A stretch of DNA of 13,044 nt from Tetmemena sp. SeJ-2015 (lineage: Eukaryota; Ciliophora; Spirotrichea; Sporadotrichida; Oxytrichidae): positions 1-13,044 of the forward strand of contig JAJKFJ010024615.1 of the NCBI GenBank assembly GCA_027382625.1. Direction: 5' to 3'. Shown here piece after piece: positions 1 through 12,844 of this stretch (the first letter of the stretch is position 1; the number at the start of each line of letters is the position of its first letter). The notes beneath the pieces are model-generated. The model was not told the origin of the DNA. It ran no database searches and worked only from the letters and a program-made list of their open reading frames with translations. The position numbers were made by a program, and so were the translations under genes.

Positions 1-5015
<5,015 letters not shown>

Positions 5016-5494
5016 CTACTCTGCTCCTAGTCTTTAATGAAATAGATAATTTTGGATTAAAAAATATCTTCCCCCAAGCGCGTTGCGCTGTTCTGTATGA
5101 ATAGATTAGACATTAATGAAGTTTTTGCAGTAAGATGAGAAAGCCTACACTGAATAATATTGGTTGATGATGTCTGGGCTTAAGACTTTCCCCCAAGGCT
5201 CTGGGGTGATTTCAATTGATGTTTTTGCATATTTAAATTATTATCTTATTAGCTTATAAGCAATTCAAATTCTAATCCATTTATCCTCAAGCAAATACCT
5301 GAGTATTAGAATTTAATGATAGCTATTATAAATATTTTTAAATGCATACAATTTATAGCAGATTACAAATAATTTTCCTGTAAAAAAATCTTATTGTTTT
5401 ATGCCTTTAAATTAAGTTAGGGTTAAAGTATAAATTTTTAAATTAGGTTATAAAATTAGTTGAAGAAAGTTTTATATTACTACTCAGGTATTAA
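5016..5494. other. AT-rich intergenic spacer between divergent genes
   Basis: This 479-bp stretch separates the starts of the kinase gene (minus) and the transporter gene (plus). It is very AT-rich apart from two short C-rich hairpins. I see no gene, telomeric C4A4 tract or RNA gene. Both 5' regulatory regions must lie here, and a macronuclear chromosome end could form here. Confidence 0.6.
5069..5206. repeat. Direct repeat TTCCCCCAAG (119 bp apart), each copy with a hairpin
   Basis: TTCCCCCAAG occurs at 5069-5078 and 5188-5197. The first copy runs into a stem AGCGC/GCGCT with loop GTT (5077-5089). The second forms CCCCA/TGGGG with a 6-nt loop (5191-5206). They are GC-rich islands in an AT-rich spacer. 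The repeat could be the pointer of an intergenic IES, or paired regulatory sites; neither is proven. Confidence 0.4.
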
Positions 5495-8073
5495 ATGAAC
5501 CAGACCCATTAAGACAATTAACACTCTATCTTTGTTTAAAATACATAAACTATCTTTAAGTGTGTTTATTGATAAAAAAAGAAAATTTTATTGTTCGAGT
5601 TTTGATATCCGTTCTATTTATGGCTTCCTCATCAGGGCTAACCTTGGTAAACAAATCTCTCTATCAAAGCTACAAGTTTTCAAGTCCAATGAATGTAAGT
5701 GTTATTTAGGTTTAGATCTCTCATCATCTCTTTTTTTAAATGAAATTTGTAGATCATGGCTATTCAGTGCGTTTGCAACATCTTTATTTGGAATTAAGGT
5801 GAACCACTCAGGGCATAAATAATAACTCATAATCTATTTGAGTCACCAAATACTTTCACTTGTCAAGTTAATGGCATCGTATAGTCAGTTAAGACATAGC
5901 CCTCCTCCTTGCAGAAAAAATTAATTGGACTTAAGCTTACTGACATAGAAGCAAATTAGTGGGCTGCTCATCGCCACTTATACCTAAAAGTTGGATAAGT
6001 GCAGATGAGGGTTCTAAATTTTAACTTTATAATTTAATAGTTTAGAAACATCTTTATCTGTCTGAGCATGATGATTTATAAGTAAGATGATTATTAAACT
6101 GAACTTAATGATCAGCTTTTAGATAAATTTAAAAAGACAGCTTTAAATTACTCGAGAGTATTGGATTGCGCATACCTCCTTTTACTGAAACTAAGCAAAA
6201 GTGGAGGCTTGGCTTGCAAATGGGACTAGCAAATTGCTTAAATGTCCTACTTGGCTTGTTCGGCACGAAATATGTCAGCATTCCTATGTACCTCACAATC
6301 AGAAGGTGCTCCATACTCACAATTATAATTTGCAACTACCTTATTTAAAAATAAACAAAATTTGAATTTATTCAGGGAGCAGTTCCCACAATCCATCTAT
6401 GCTTAGTATCATTAAAACACCAAATAAGATAAATTAGAAAAATAAGCGTTTAGGATTGCTATACTAGCCTTAACTTTAATTGGTTCAGTTTTGGCAGGAG
6501 TAAGTTTTCAAAGAAACGCTAACTCTATCTACTTAGATTATCTCTATCCCCATATATATACGAATTTTATAGTATGAGTCCTTGAGTGCTGAGGGATTTG
6601 GTTATGTGCTAGTGTGGCTTACCAACGTCTAAAATTCTATTTTAAATGTGATATTAAATTCGATTTACACAGTATTTGTGAGCAAAGTTAATAAGGAAAA
6701 GAAGGTCATATCTTTTGGTAAGTTGAAGCATGAAAATAAAACAAGTTTAGTTTTATTACAACATTCTATTCTTGAAAGGAGCATTTTTCTATTCTAATCC
6801 TCATATTTTGAAAATTAAACACTAACTAACTTCATCATAGAGATTAACTTTTTCTTCGCATGCTGTAGTCTCCCAATCGCCTTGGCCTATTCAATATATT
6901 CTGGAGATATCAACCAGTACTTAAATATTTTTATATTTGAACAAAATTTAGCTTAGATGTGTATAGCGCTCTTGATGAGAGCCTGCGCTTTAAGTTTGTG
7001 GGTCTATTGCTACTCTCAGGCGTTATGGGAATTTTCATGGTAGTCATCCTTCTGCTACAGATAACTGTGAATGGTCCCCTCTCTCCTACTATAGTTGGCT
7101 TCATCAAAGATATAAACTCACACATACTTAAAAACTTCATAAATTATTAGCATTTTAAGTTTAGGGATGACCTTCATCGGTTTTTAGTTCTTCGATGACG
7201 CTAACTTCTCTAAGATGGTTGAAATATAATTTTATTTTATTTGGTTTTGATAGGTCTGACTATCAACTTTATTGGAGCTCTACTTTACATAGCAGATTAC
7301 TATTAATTATGTCTTGCAGAAGACGATGATGAAGACGGTGAGGAAGACGAAAAAGATGGAGTTTGGAAAAAGTGGGAATAATAATTAAATAACAATAATA
7401 ATAATAACAACAATAATAGCAACAGCAATAGCAGCAGACTATAAGCTTAGAGTCCGGACACCATATGACTACCGACTATGAGGCTACCCCGAGATCTTGC
7501 ATTGGAGGCAGAATGCACGCTCTCTTTGACCAGTCCACTGAGCCCCCAGGCATGGCGCCCGAGGCCCCCGAGTGACCGGCAGATCACGCCCTCAGTCAGG
7601 GAGGGTTTGAACGGCAGGGATTCCTATTGCCCTGTGCAGTGAGTGGCAACAATCCTCTTGTGGCGATCGGTAGAGACCCCCCTGGTCAGTGATGCCTAGA
7701 GAGTACCAGTGAAGCTTGGGAGGGAGAGCGGCTCCTTGATGGACTTGAGTGCCCATATTTAAGAGGGTAGAGGTATAGATTAGTACTAGATAAGCAAATC
7801 AAATATATATTAAATATCTCGCTAATTCACTCTAACTTAATCGTCTTCTGCAAGACATAATTAATAGTGATTATGAGCTGTATAATCTTGTCTCATCTCT
7901 ATTGTTTGAGATTGCAATCTGATTATTCTTTTTTTATGCTCAATGTTTTATTTTTATTTTATTTTATTTTATTTATTTATTTATATTACATAGCAGATTC
8001 TTACTACAGTAGTAAAGCAAAATAAGACACTAAGAGGGAAGATGATGCAAAGATAACCAAAAAAGAGTAATGA
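5495..8073 (+). CDS. SLC35/TPT-type nucleotide-sugar transporter, interrupted by IESs and introns
   Basis: This is a multi-pass membrane carrier, probably exchanging a nucleotide sugar in the Golgi or ER (SLC35D/GDP-mannose-transporter-like). Family landmarks in order are TM1 LFSAFATSLFGIKV (about 5755-5801), FGTKYVSIPMYLTIRR (6250-6305), GSVLAG (6482-6499), EGFGYVLVWLTNV (6588-6630), FVSKVNKEKK (about 6672-6705), VGLLLLSGVMGIF (6999-7037), GPLSPTIVGFIKDI (about 7072-7113) and NFIGALLYIAD (7264-7296). The start ATG 5495 yields MNQTHQDNQHSIF. Stop TGA is at 8071-8073 after the tail SKAKQDTKREDD. Removing eight IESs and three introns leaves exactly 1,095 nt, 364 residues, a normal length for the family. 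The usual Asn-Lys after TM1 is Gln-Met here. Kinase gene lies divergently upstream; membrane-protein gene follows 175 bp downstream on the same strand. Substrate is not predictable. Confidence 0.9.
5557..5702 (+). other. IES, 139 bp, pointer TAAGTGT
   Basis: A 7-bp perfect repeat lies at 5557-5563 and 5696-5702. Removal joins MNQTHQ…TQTIFKC to YLGLDLSSSLFLNE and then TM1 in one frame. Without it, the first ATG frame hits TGA at 5570 and the TM1 frame has no ATG. Confidence 0.78.
5799..6001 (+). other. IES, 200 bp, pointer GTG (or intron 5799-6004)
   Basis: GTG lies at 5799-5801 and 5999-6001. Removal of 200 bp gives SLFGIKVQMRVLNFNF, which has exactly the family spacing between the TM1 serine and the F-x-F motif. 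A GT-AG intron from 5799 to 6004 also keeps frame but shortens that spacing by two residues. The 3-bp pointer alone is weak evidence. Confidence 0.55.
6082..6122 (+). other. Spliceosomal intron, 41 nt
   Basis: Begins GTAAGATG, ends CTTTTAG. It joins CLSMMIYK to QIQKDSFKLLE in frame. The competing AGAT repeat gives the wrong frame. Confidence 0.8.
6347..6445 (+). other. IES, 91 bp, pointer AAAAATAA
   Basis: An 8-bp repeat lies at 6347-6354 and 6438-6445. Removing 91 bp gives CNYLIQKQAFRIAILALTL, continuous with the family pattern before GSVLAG. No GT-AG pair gives the required phase, which argues for DNA elimination rather than splicing. Confidence 0.88.
6500..6572 (+). other. Spliceosomal intron, 73 nt
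   Basis: Begins GTAAGTTTTC, ends ATTTTATAG. It joins GSVLAG to YESLSAEGFGYV with the required frame change. The flanking AGTA repeat is 72 bp apart and would not restore frame. Confidence 0.85.
6632..6661 (+). other. Ultra-short in-frame IES, 24 bp, pointer AAATTC
   Basis: The 6-bp repeat lies at 6632-6637 and 6656-6661. Removal gives LTNVQNSIYTVFVSK, matching the family length of the loop between N-N and the next helix. Retention adds eight residues the family lacks, without a stop or frameshift. Confidence 0.65.
6718..6840 (+). other. Spliceosomal intron, 123 nt
   Basis: Begins GTAAGTTGAA, ends CTTCATCATAG, phase 1. It joins KKVISFG (as a split codon) to EINFFFACCSLPIALAY. The length is above the other introns here, so an IES nested inside it is possible. 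Confidence 0.75.
6917..6955 (+). other. IES of 32 bp (pointer CTTA) or intron 6917-6951
   Basis: CTTA lies at 6920-6923 and 6952-6955; removal gives SGDINQYLDVYSALDE. A 35-nt GT-AG intron (GTACTTAA to AATTTAG) gives SGDINHLDVYSALDE. Both restore frame. The IES reading uses all flanking bases naturally and the donor is weak, so I lean to IES. Confidence 0.6.
7111..7147 (+). other. IES, 34 bp, pointer TAT
   Basis: TAT lies at 7111-7113 and 7145-7147. Removing 34 bp gives GFIKDISILSLGMTFIGF, matching the family run after the K-D/N motif. The segment contains no usable GT donor, so splicing cannot explain the frame change. Confidence 0.75.
7216..7246 (+). other. Ultra-short IES, 26 bp, pointer TGGTT
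   Basis: The 5-bp repeat lies at 7216-7220 and 7242-7246. Removing 26 bp gives DDANFSKMVLIGLTINFIGA. The visible GT-AG option (7218-7253) produces an immediate TGA, so only the repeat-defined excision restores frame. Confidence 0.85.
7299..7868. mobile_element. 570-bp element with 29-bp terminal inverted repeats inside the large IES
   Basis: Perfect 29-bp inverted repeats occupy 7299-7327 and 7840-7868 (left end begins ACTATTAATTATGTC). GATT sits directly outside both ends (7295-7298 and 7869-7872), as a 4-bp target duplication would. The interior includes a GC-rich block unlike anything else in the window and no transposase-like protein that I recognise. It may be a non-autonomous MITE-like insertion, but the left repeat also reads as transporter coding sequence, so an inverted duplication of a germline segment is the alternative. 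Confidence 0.5.
7391..7435 (+). repeat. AAT/AAC/AGC triplet tract
   Basis: A run of about 15 AAT, AAC and AGC triplets. In the transporter frame it would encode Asn and Ser residues after the acidic segment if the 701-bp IES were retained. Confidence 0.7.
7929..7985 (+). repeat. T-rich TTTTA/TTTA simple repeat at right end of large IES
   Basis: Nearly pure T/A sequence with TTTTA and TTTA repeat units runs up to the right copy of the 14-bp pointer. It is not coding. Confidence 0.75.
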
Positions 8074-8248
8074 TGTTCAGAAAGTAAGGTAATTACTCTA
8101 AAAATAGTATACAAAATATCAAATCAATTCACTTTGATGGGCTCTTCGCTTCAAGTGTAGTGTAAATAGTTAAATTATACTTTAAATTCCTACAATGGCT
8201 TCTAGAACATAAAAAATTTGAAGGATCGTGTAAATATTAATATAAAAT

Positions 8249-10624
8249 ATGGGCAGAAAGACGGCTTAATAAAAATAGTAGGCAGCTCAGATCTAGCACT
8301 AAGTAACTCATTAGTCACCTTCAGAAATGGGTAGTGGTATTCCTAGCTTTCAAGGTTTCGTAAATTTAACCCCTTCCTAAATTCAAAATCTCACAAACCC
8401 GCTTGTTGCTGGCGCTAACAGTAAATAGATTGCACAAACTCAATAGCAAATTTTGAAGCAACATCCAATCCTTAACTCTCAACTCTTCTAATAATCTCAA
8501 AATAAATATATAAAAGATGTATCATAGTAAATTTGATTAGATAATAGTACATGCTTAGCCAAATATCTACCGTCCAAAATCTAGGCCCCTCTTCATAATC
8601 ATACCATTTATAAAATTCATCTGTACCTTAGTTGATGCCTCATTACTATTTGACTCACTCCCCCCAGATGATATAGCAAGTAAACTCGATTTAGCAACAT
8701 CAGCAAGTCTAGACGGCCCCTATTCCCCAATAAGTTCAGTAGAATACTAATCCATCCTAAACAGGCTTCTCATCTTACTGGACGCATCATTTATACCAAG
8801 CTCAGACTTCTTTGATCCAACAGTAGATTTAAACTTTCTAATCTTAACCTCAAGCAAGTTAGCCTTCCTCACTCCTGCTGTTTGCAAACTACTAGTAGCT
8901 TTAAAACATCATGGCTGAGACTTTTAGAGGAATTGATGTTTCCAAGGTGCACTAAGAGGTCGATAATCACAATAAGTCAACCTCTTAAAAGCTAAGATAA
9001 ATATTTTTAATGATGATGATGTATAAAGATTTGACATAAAATTCTTTGTATTCTCTATCATTTAGCTTTTGCTTGTAAATCTACTTGTCTTCAAATATGT
9101 AAGTACCTTGAATATTGTCTTATTTTAATAATTATAGAACTATGAGTATATCAATATAGACCTGTTCATCTTCACAGTGTTGATGCTTGGCAGAAACATA
9201 TATCTCAAAATAATTGCACATAATCAGTACCTAAGTCTTGGTACTTCATGGGGGAGAGGGAAGAATGCAAATCAGACAACTATAACCAACTAAGTTTCCT
9301 CAACATAAAATGCATAATCTACTCTGATGAATCTTAGTTAGGTCAATCTTTAAAGCAATAAGAAAACAGCAGCAATAAATAATACACTCACGAGCTAATA
9401 AGCAGCAATAAGCAAAGCATTTCAGGAGTAGCAGCCACAGCCTAAAAAGAAGTAGCAAGATAGATAGATGTTGATGAGTGCAATCATGCTCGGAATGATG
9501 ATCTTGTAAATACTCGTCACCTGTAGACTTTTCTTCTAAAATACTTTCTTTAATTTCATCTGCCTCCTATATCCGTAAGTTTAAAGCTTTTTAATAATTA
9601 CTGAAGGTTGATGTTTGAGTCAATGATTTTTGGTATTCACAGTAAGGCAAGCCTGATTGAATAGAACACTAGTTAAATTGGATCTCCAAATGGCAATGAT
9701 ATCATGGGATCATCTATCTTGCCAAACCAAAATATGCGCTATTCATCTTCTATCCATGAAGCCTTGCATTTATCCAAGCTCATTATGAGTTAATCTTTTG
9801 AGCTGGCTTACTATTCTTCTTTCATAGTTGTGAAATTTATTCCAAATGATTTCGCTCTTTACTTCGACAGCTAAGCTTTGCTTGTATTTACCTTTTTCAT
9901 GTGGCTGTGTTCAATTTTAATCTTAAGCTCACACTATCTGTAAATCAGATATCTCGAGCTGATGTTCAACGCTCAGCTCCTTGGGAAATGGCAAGGCCTG
10001 AATTAGAAAGATATATCTGCAGCTCTTTCTAGTGGAGTCTCTCATCAACTCAATATGCCTGGAAACAATCAACAAGAAGGAGTCGCATCTACAACAATCA
10101 ATATCAACTCTCCTCAGCAAGTAAACAGCTTTGGTAATCAGTAAACTTTAGTGTCGTCGTCACCCACTATTACAGCCAACTAAAGTAACTAGGCTCAATT
10201 ATCGCAAGATCAAATAGCTTCAATATTTCCTAATTGGAATCTGGCCACCTCTTATAATTAGTCTTCACTTGTCACTTACAAAAACAAGCTTTACTAGGCA
10301 ATGGCAGATTTCGGAACCCCTCATTTTTCAAAGCCTGACGACATCATATCTTGGGTGATCTTTGAAATCTTTGCCTCCCCCTCTCGAAGTTTCGCAGTCC
10401 TACATGGAATATTTGGCTGTGCTGTATTCATTTATCTCCTGTTTGCAGTTTTCCAGAGAGTGTAAATACAAGTTTTCTTTTTAAAATTAGTTGAAAAAAT
10501 ATTTCTTCGTTCAACTGATAAGTTGCTTCTGGATGCTTAGAGGGAGCTTCAAATTTAGTCAAACTGTAGCTCGGAAGTACTCAAACATCAATCTTGCGAA
10601 CTCTTCTTGACAATAATGCTTTGA
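8249..10624 (+). CDS. Q-rich multi-pass membrane protein of unknown family
   Basis: I do not recognise this protein. ATG 8249 follows an in-frame TGA at 8219 and gives MGRKTAQQKQQAAQIQHQ. About 200 residues of Q/S/P/N-rich sequence follow (to about 8930), then at least five hydrophobic segments: FFVFSIIQLLLVNLLVF (9043-9095), LFIFTVLML (9161-9187), AIMLGMMILQILV (about 9480-9520), LLVFTFFMWLCSILI (about 9880-9922) and FAVLHGIFGCAVFIYLLF (about 10391-10444), separated by polar Q/N-rich linkers. TAA/TAG are used heavily for Gln. Removing IESs at 8498-8580 and 8934-9022 and introns 9099-9137 and 9575-9606 gives 2,145 nt (714 residues). If GTGTAAAT to AAATTAG at 10460-10490 is also spliced, the stop moves to 10608-10610 (699 residues). 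It is likely a ciliate-specific or fast-evolving channel- or receptor-like protein. Confidence 0.85.
8498..8580 (+). other. IES, 77 bp, pointer CAAAAT
   Basis: The 6-bp repeat lies at 8498-8503 and 8575-8580. Removal gives QLFQQSQNLGPSSQSYHLQ and restores frame. Two other solutions also work: a 20-bp unit with pointer ATAGTA (8526 and 8546) or a 29-nt GT-AG intron (8519-8547). The 77-bp form removes all the AT-rich filler, so it is preferred. Confidence 0.6.
8934..9022 (+). other. IES, 83 bp, pointer TGATGT
   Basis: The 6-bp repeat lies at 8934-8939 and 9017-9022. Removal gives MAETFRGIDVQRFDIKFFVF in one frame leading into the first membrane segment. GT-AG introns 8947-8996 or 8959-8996 also restore frame but leave extra sequence (INIFNDDD). 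Confidence 0.65.
9099..9137 (+). other. Spliceosomal intron, 39 nt
   Basis: Begins GTAAGTACC, ends AATTATAG. It joins LLVFKY to NYEYINIDLFIF; TGA inside it (9109) would otherwise end the frame. Confidence 0.8.
9575..9606 (+). other. Spliceosomal intron, 32 nt
   Basis: Begins GTAAGTTTAAAG, ends ACTGAAG, phase 2. It joins NFICLLYP (split codon) to LMFESMIFG. The next frame has TGA at 9602, so removal is needed. Confidence 0.78.
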
Positions 10625-10739
10625 GATAACCCATTGATAGTATTTAATTTCATGCTATTTCTAATTTTAATTGAACTCTTAAATGACTAACTACTGATAT
10701 TTTTGTTAAAGTTGAATATAAATTAAAGAAAATTAAAGA

Positions 10740-11458
10740 ATGGAGAGATCCAAGCCAGCAGCAGCCTAACAGTAACAGCCTAATGCACCCTAAGCAGATT
10801 CATAGTAACAGCCTGGAGCTAATCAGGCCAAGCCTATAAAGGACGATAATATAAACCCTCTTCTTAACAACGGTATAACTAACAGAGATGTAAGTAGTAG
10901 CAAGAATATAAAGTTCGAATTATTTTGTTCCAATAAAATTTGATTTCATTACCTTAATAGATCTTTCGAACTCTGCTGTTCCACTTCAAGACAGATAACT
11001 ACATTCCTATTGAAGGTGCAGCAAAGTTTGTCGTCAATTTGTTGAAACGCCCCTGCAAGACTAAATATGATGAGGAGGCTGAGGTTCGTTTCTACAACTC
11101 ACTCGTCTCAATTATGAAATCTTTCTCCTTTGATGGTGGTCGTAACTTATCCGAAAATTCCTTCTGTAAGCTCATGCAGTCATTTGAGACTTTCAACGAG
11201 CATGAATTCACAGACAAGTAGCAATATGATATGTTCCTCGAGCGATTATTCTATCGCATCAAACACAAAAAGACTGACTAGATAGCAATTGAGGACTTTA
11301 AGGAACTCATTGAGAGAGCGGGATTCAAATTTGAAAAGGGAGAGTTTGAAAACTTGATCAAGTGGTACTTTAGAAATAAAGAAACTATCACTCTTGAGGA
11401 GTTTAAGCTCTTTGCTACTGGAAACTGCGTGAAGCTTGTTGACAATAAGAAGAAATGA
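10740..11458 (+). CDS. Small protein with weak EF-hand-like C-terminus, function unknown
   Basis: Two exons (10740-10889 and 10961-11458) encode 215 residues. The N-terminal 50 are Q/A/P-rich (MERSKPAAAQQQQPNAPQ). The rest is a compact, charged helical protein with K/E and F repeats. The C-terminal part reads IEDFKELIERAGFKFEKGEF and then TITLEEFKLFATG, resembling the helix-loop-helix spacing of EF-hands, but the loops lack the usual Asp/Asn ligands, so calcium binding is doubtful. The intron (71 nt) begins GTAAGTAG and ends CCTTAATAG, phase 0. TAA and TAG are read as Gln; the stop is TGA 11456-11458. Codon third positions are richer in C and G than in neighbouring genes, suggesting good expression. 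No IES is detected. It lies 115 bp downstream of the membrane-protein gene and converges on YJU2. Confidence 0.88.
10890..10960 (+). other. Spliceosomal intron, 71 nt
   Basis: Begins GTAAGTAGTAGC, ends ACCTTAATAG. It joins NGITNRD to IFRTLLFHFK. The AGAT repeat at its edges gives the wrong frame, so splicing is the explanation. Confidence 0.88.
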
Positions 11459-11597
11459 GCTTATAATAATAAAGTATATTTTCTATATGGAATCGCATTC
11501 TTCAATTCATTTCTCTATCAACAATTTATCGAGTTTTTAAGATTAATTAATTTTACAAATCATTAGAGGCTTTATGAAATAAAAGATTTCTTCAAAG

Positions 11598-12728
11598 TCA
11601 TGCCTCCTCTTCGCTGCTAGAAGAATCATACCCTCCTAGCATCGAGCTGAGAGATTTAATCTCTGTTGTCTCCTATTGTTTTTATTGGTTTGGGCTACTT
11701 ATTTAAGGCTAAATTTGATTCTAATTTGTGGCTGCTCTTTTAACTACACTTAAAGGCATTTTATTGATAGCAACTTTAGTTAATGGGAAAGGTTTCTTGA
11801 ACTCACTTTGCTCTGGAGCCTTTCTTTTGACAGGAAGCTTAAACTAATTTAACAGATCCTTTCCGTTCTTTATCTATACCTGCTCCTCTTCTTCATCATC
11901 ACTATTTTTCTCATCTTCGCTACTGCTACTCACATCCTCAGTCTCATCGTTTTGCATTTACTCCAAGAACTCATATGGATTACTGACATTCTTCAATTCC
12001 CCCTTCTTTCCTGCCTTCTTCTTTTCTCCATATAGGATGGCTAGATCTCTGTCGAAATTTTCTCCATCCTCATACCCTTCACCGTCCTCCGTATCATCGA
12101 TGCGCTTATACTTTAATTTTTCGTTCCTAATCTGCTCAAACTTCTCCTTGTCTTCTTTCTCCTATCTCTCAACTGCACCTTTTTCCTCATCATACTTTGC
12201 TAATGTCTTTAAAAGCAGCTCCTCATGATTAACTTTTGCGAGTCTTCTATTCATCTGTTTGACCTCCTCTAGAGCGTCTAGGATTTCCATCTCTCGCTTT
12301 GAGTCATAGCCCCTGTTTTCTAAACTTTTCATGGCATCATCATCTTCTAGCTACCTCTTCGCCTTTAGCACGTTCTCAGCATGCTAAATGTCCCTCCACG
12401 GCTCGTAGTTTCTAGTTGCTCCATGTTCACACACATAGTCGTGGTTCTTTGGGTCGGTCTTCATAGTGAGCTCGGCATAACAGCGAGAACACTTGAAATA
12501 GAACCTGAAGATCTTGATACCAAGGTAGTCATCGTCCTAGCATGTCTCCTTGCGCATGTTAAACTTTGTGCCAATGTAGAGGAAGTTTCCGCAAGTATTA
12601 CAACGCACAGACATTGGCAGCATCATGCGCACGTTGTCTTGTTTGTCCTTGGATCTCTTAATCTTAGCCAATTTTGAGGGATCGAAGTCAGGGGGATAGT
12701 ATTTGTTTAGTACCTTTCTCTCGGACAT
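11598..12728 (-). CDS. YJU2: Pre-mRNA splicing factor YJU2/CWC16 (CCDC94)
   Basis: YJU2 joins the spliceosome around the first catalytic step and helps dock the branch site. The N-terminus [20 protein letters not shown] is nearly the family signature. A four-cysteine zinc site follows, CNTCG (residues 43-46) and KCSRC (80-83), around [15 protein letters not shown], then the hallmark TDPKNHDY and [11 protein letters not shown]. From about residue 130 the protein is a charged coiled coil ([17 protein letters not shown]), then an acidic stretch ([18 protein letters not shown]) and a Lys/Gln tail ending [12 protein letters not shown]. The total is 376 residues, with no intron and no IES. ATG is 12726-12728 and TGA 11598-11600; a second in-frame TGA sits at 11592-11594. 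Several TAG/TAA codons read as Gln, including one right after the first zinc knuckle region (residue 64). It is divergent from the gene at 12957. Confidence 0.96.
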
Positions 12729-12819
12729 TGTTCTCTATTAAAGTCTACTTTAATTATTATAATAATCTTATGAAAAATTCCTATCTATGTCTTTTTAAGA
12801 GCTACAGAATTGTCTGATA

Positions 12820-12844
12820 TGAAAATAGATAGAGAGAGAGAGCT
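12820..12844 (+). repeat. Short GA-rich simple repeat
   Basis: A GATAGATA/GAGAGAGAGAG tract lies in the 228-bp AT-rich spacer between the divergent YJU2 gene and the last gene. It could be a promoter element for either; nothing else is evident in this spacer. Confidence 0.4.

Larger units (their letters stand above)
7285..7999 (+). other. Large IES, 701 bp, pointer TTACATAGCAGATT, with nested element
   Basis: A 14-bp perfect direct repeat lies at 7285-7298 and 7986-7999, the longest in the window. Excision joins ALLYIAD to SYYSSKAKQDTKREDD and a TGA at 8071. If the segment is retained, the frame instead runs on through YYQLCLAEDDDEDGEED and an Asn/Ser tract to TGA 7466-7468. The interior holds a GC-rich block (about 7445-7760) bracketed by 29-bp inverted repeats, then a T-rich tail. 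Confidence 0.8.

Noticed and set aside
5532..5822. Plus-strand ORF read as a stand-alone 96-residue protein
   Set aside because: Its first half lies in the 139-bp IES and its second half is the start of the transporter; it has no ATG of its own.
5871..6013. ATG 5871 as the transporter start (MASYSQLRHS)
   Set aside because: It falls within the predicted 200-bp IES, hits TGA, and lacks the first membrane segment, which lies upstream.
6129..7140. Minus-strand ORFs at 6129-6335 and 6931-7140
   Set aside because: Both are antisense to conserved transporter helices on the plus strand.
7445..7760. GC-rich block as an RNA gene (5S rRNA, tRNA, SRP or RNase P RNA)
   Set aside because: I found no convincing conserved core for any of these; a GGTTTGAAC stretch resembles a B box but has no matching A box or cloverleaf.
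7299..7868. TBE/Tec-type telomere-bearing transposon
   Set aside because: The inverted ends lack C4A4 repeats and there is no transposase-like frame.
8560..8910. Long open frame on the minus strand, suggesting an inverted (scrambled) coding segment
   Set aside because: The plus strand has a Q/P-rich frame through the same bases that joins smoothly to both neighbours, and no inverted pointer pair brackets the region.
12037..12677. Plus-strand ORFs opposite YJU2
   Set aside because: They are antisense shadows; the minus strand encodes a clear YJU2 protein through the whole interval.
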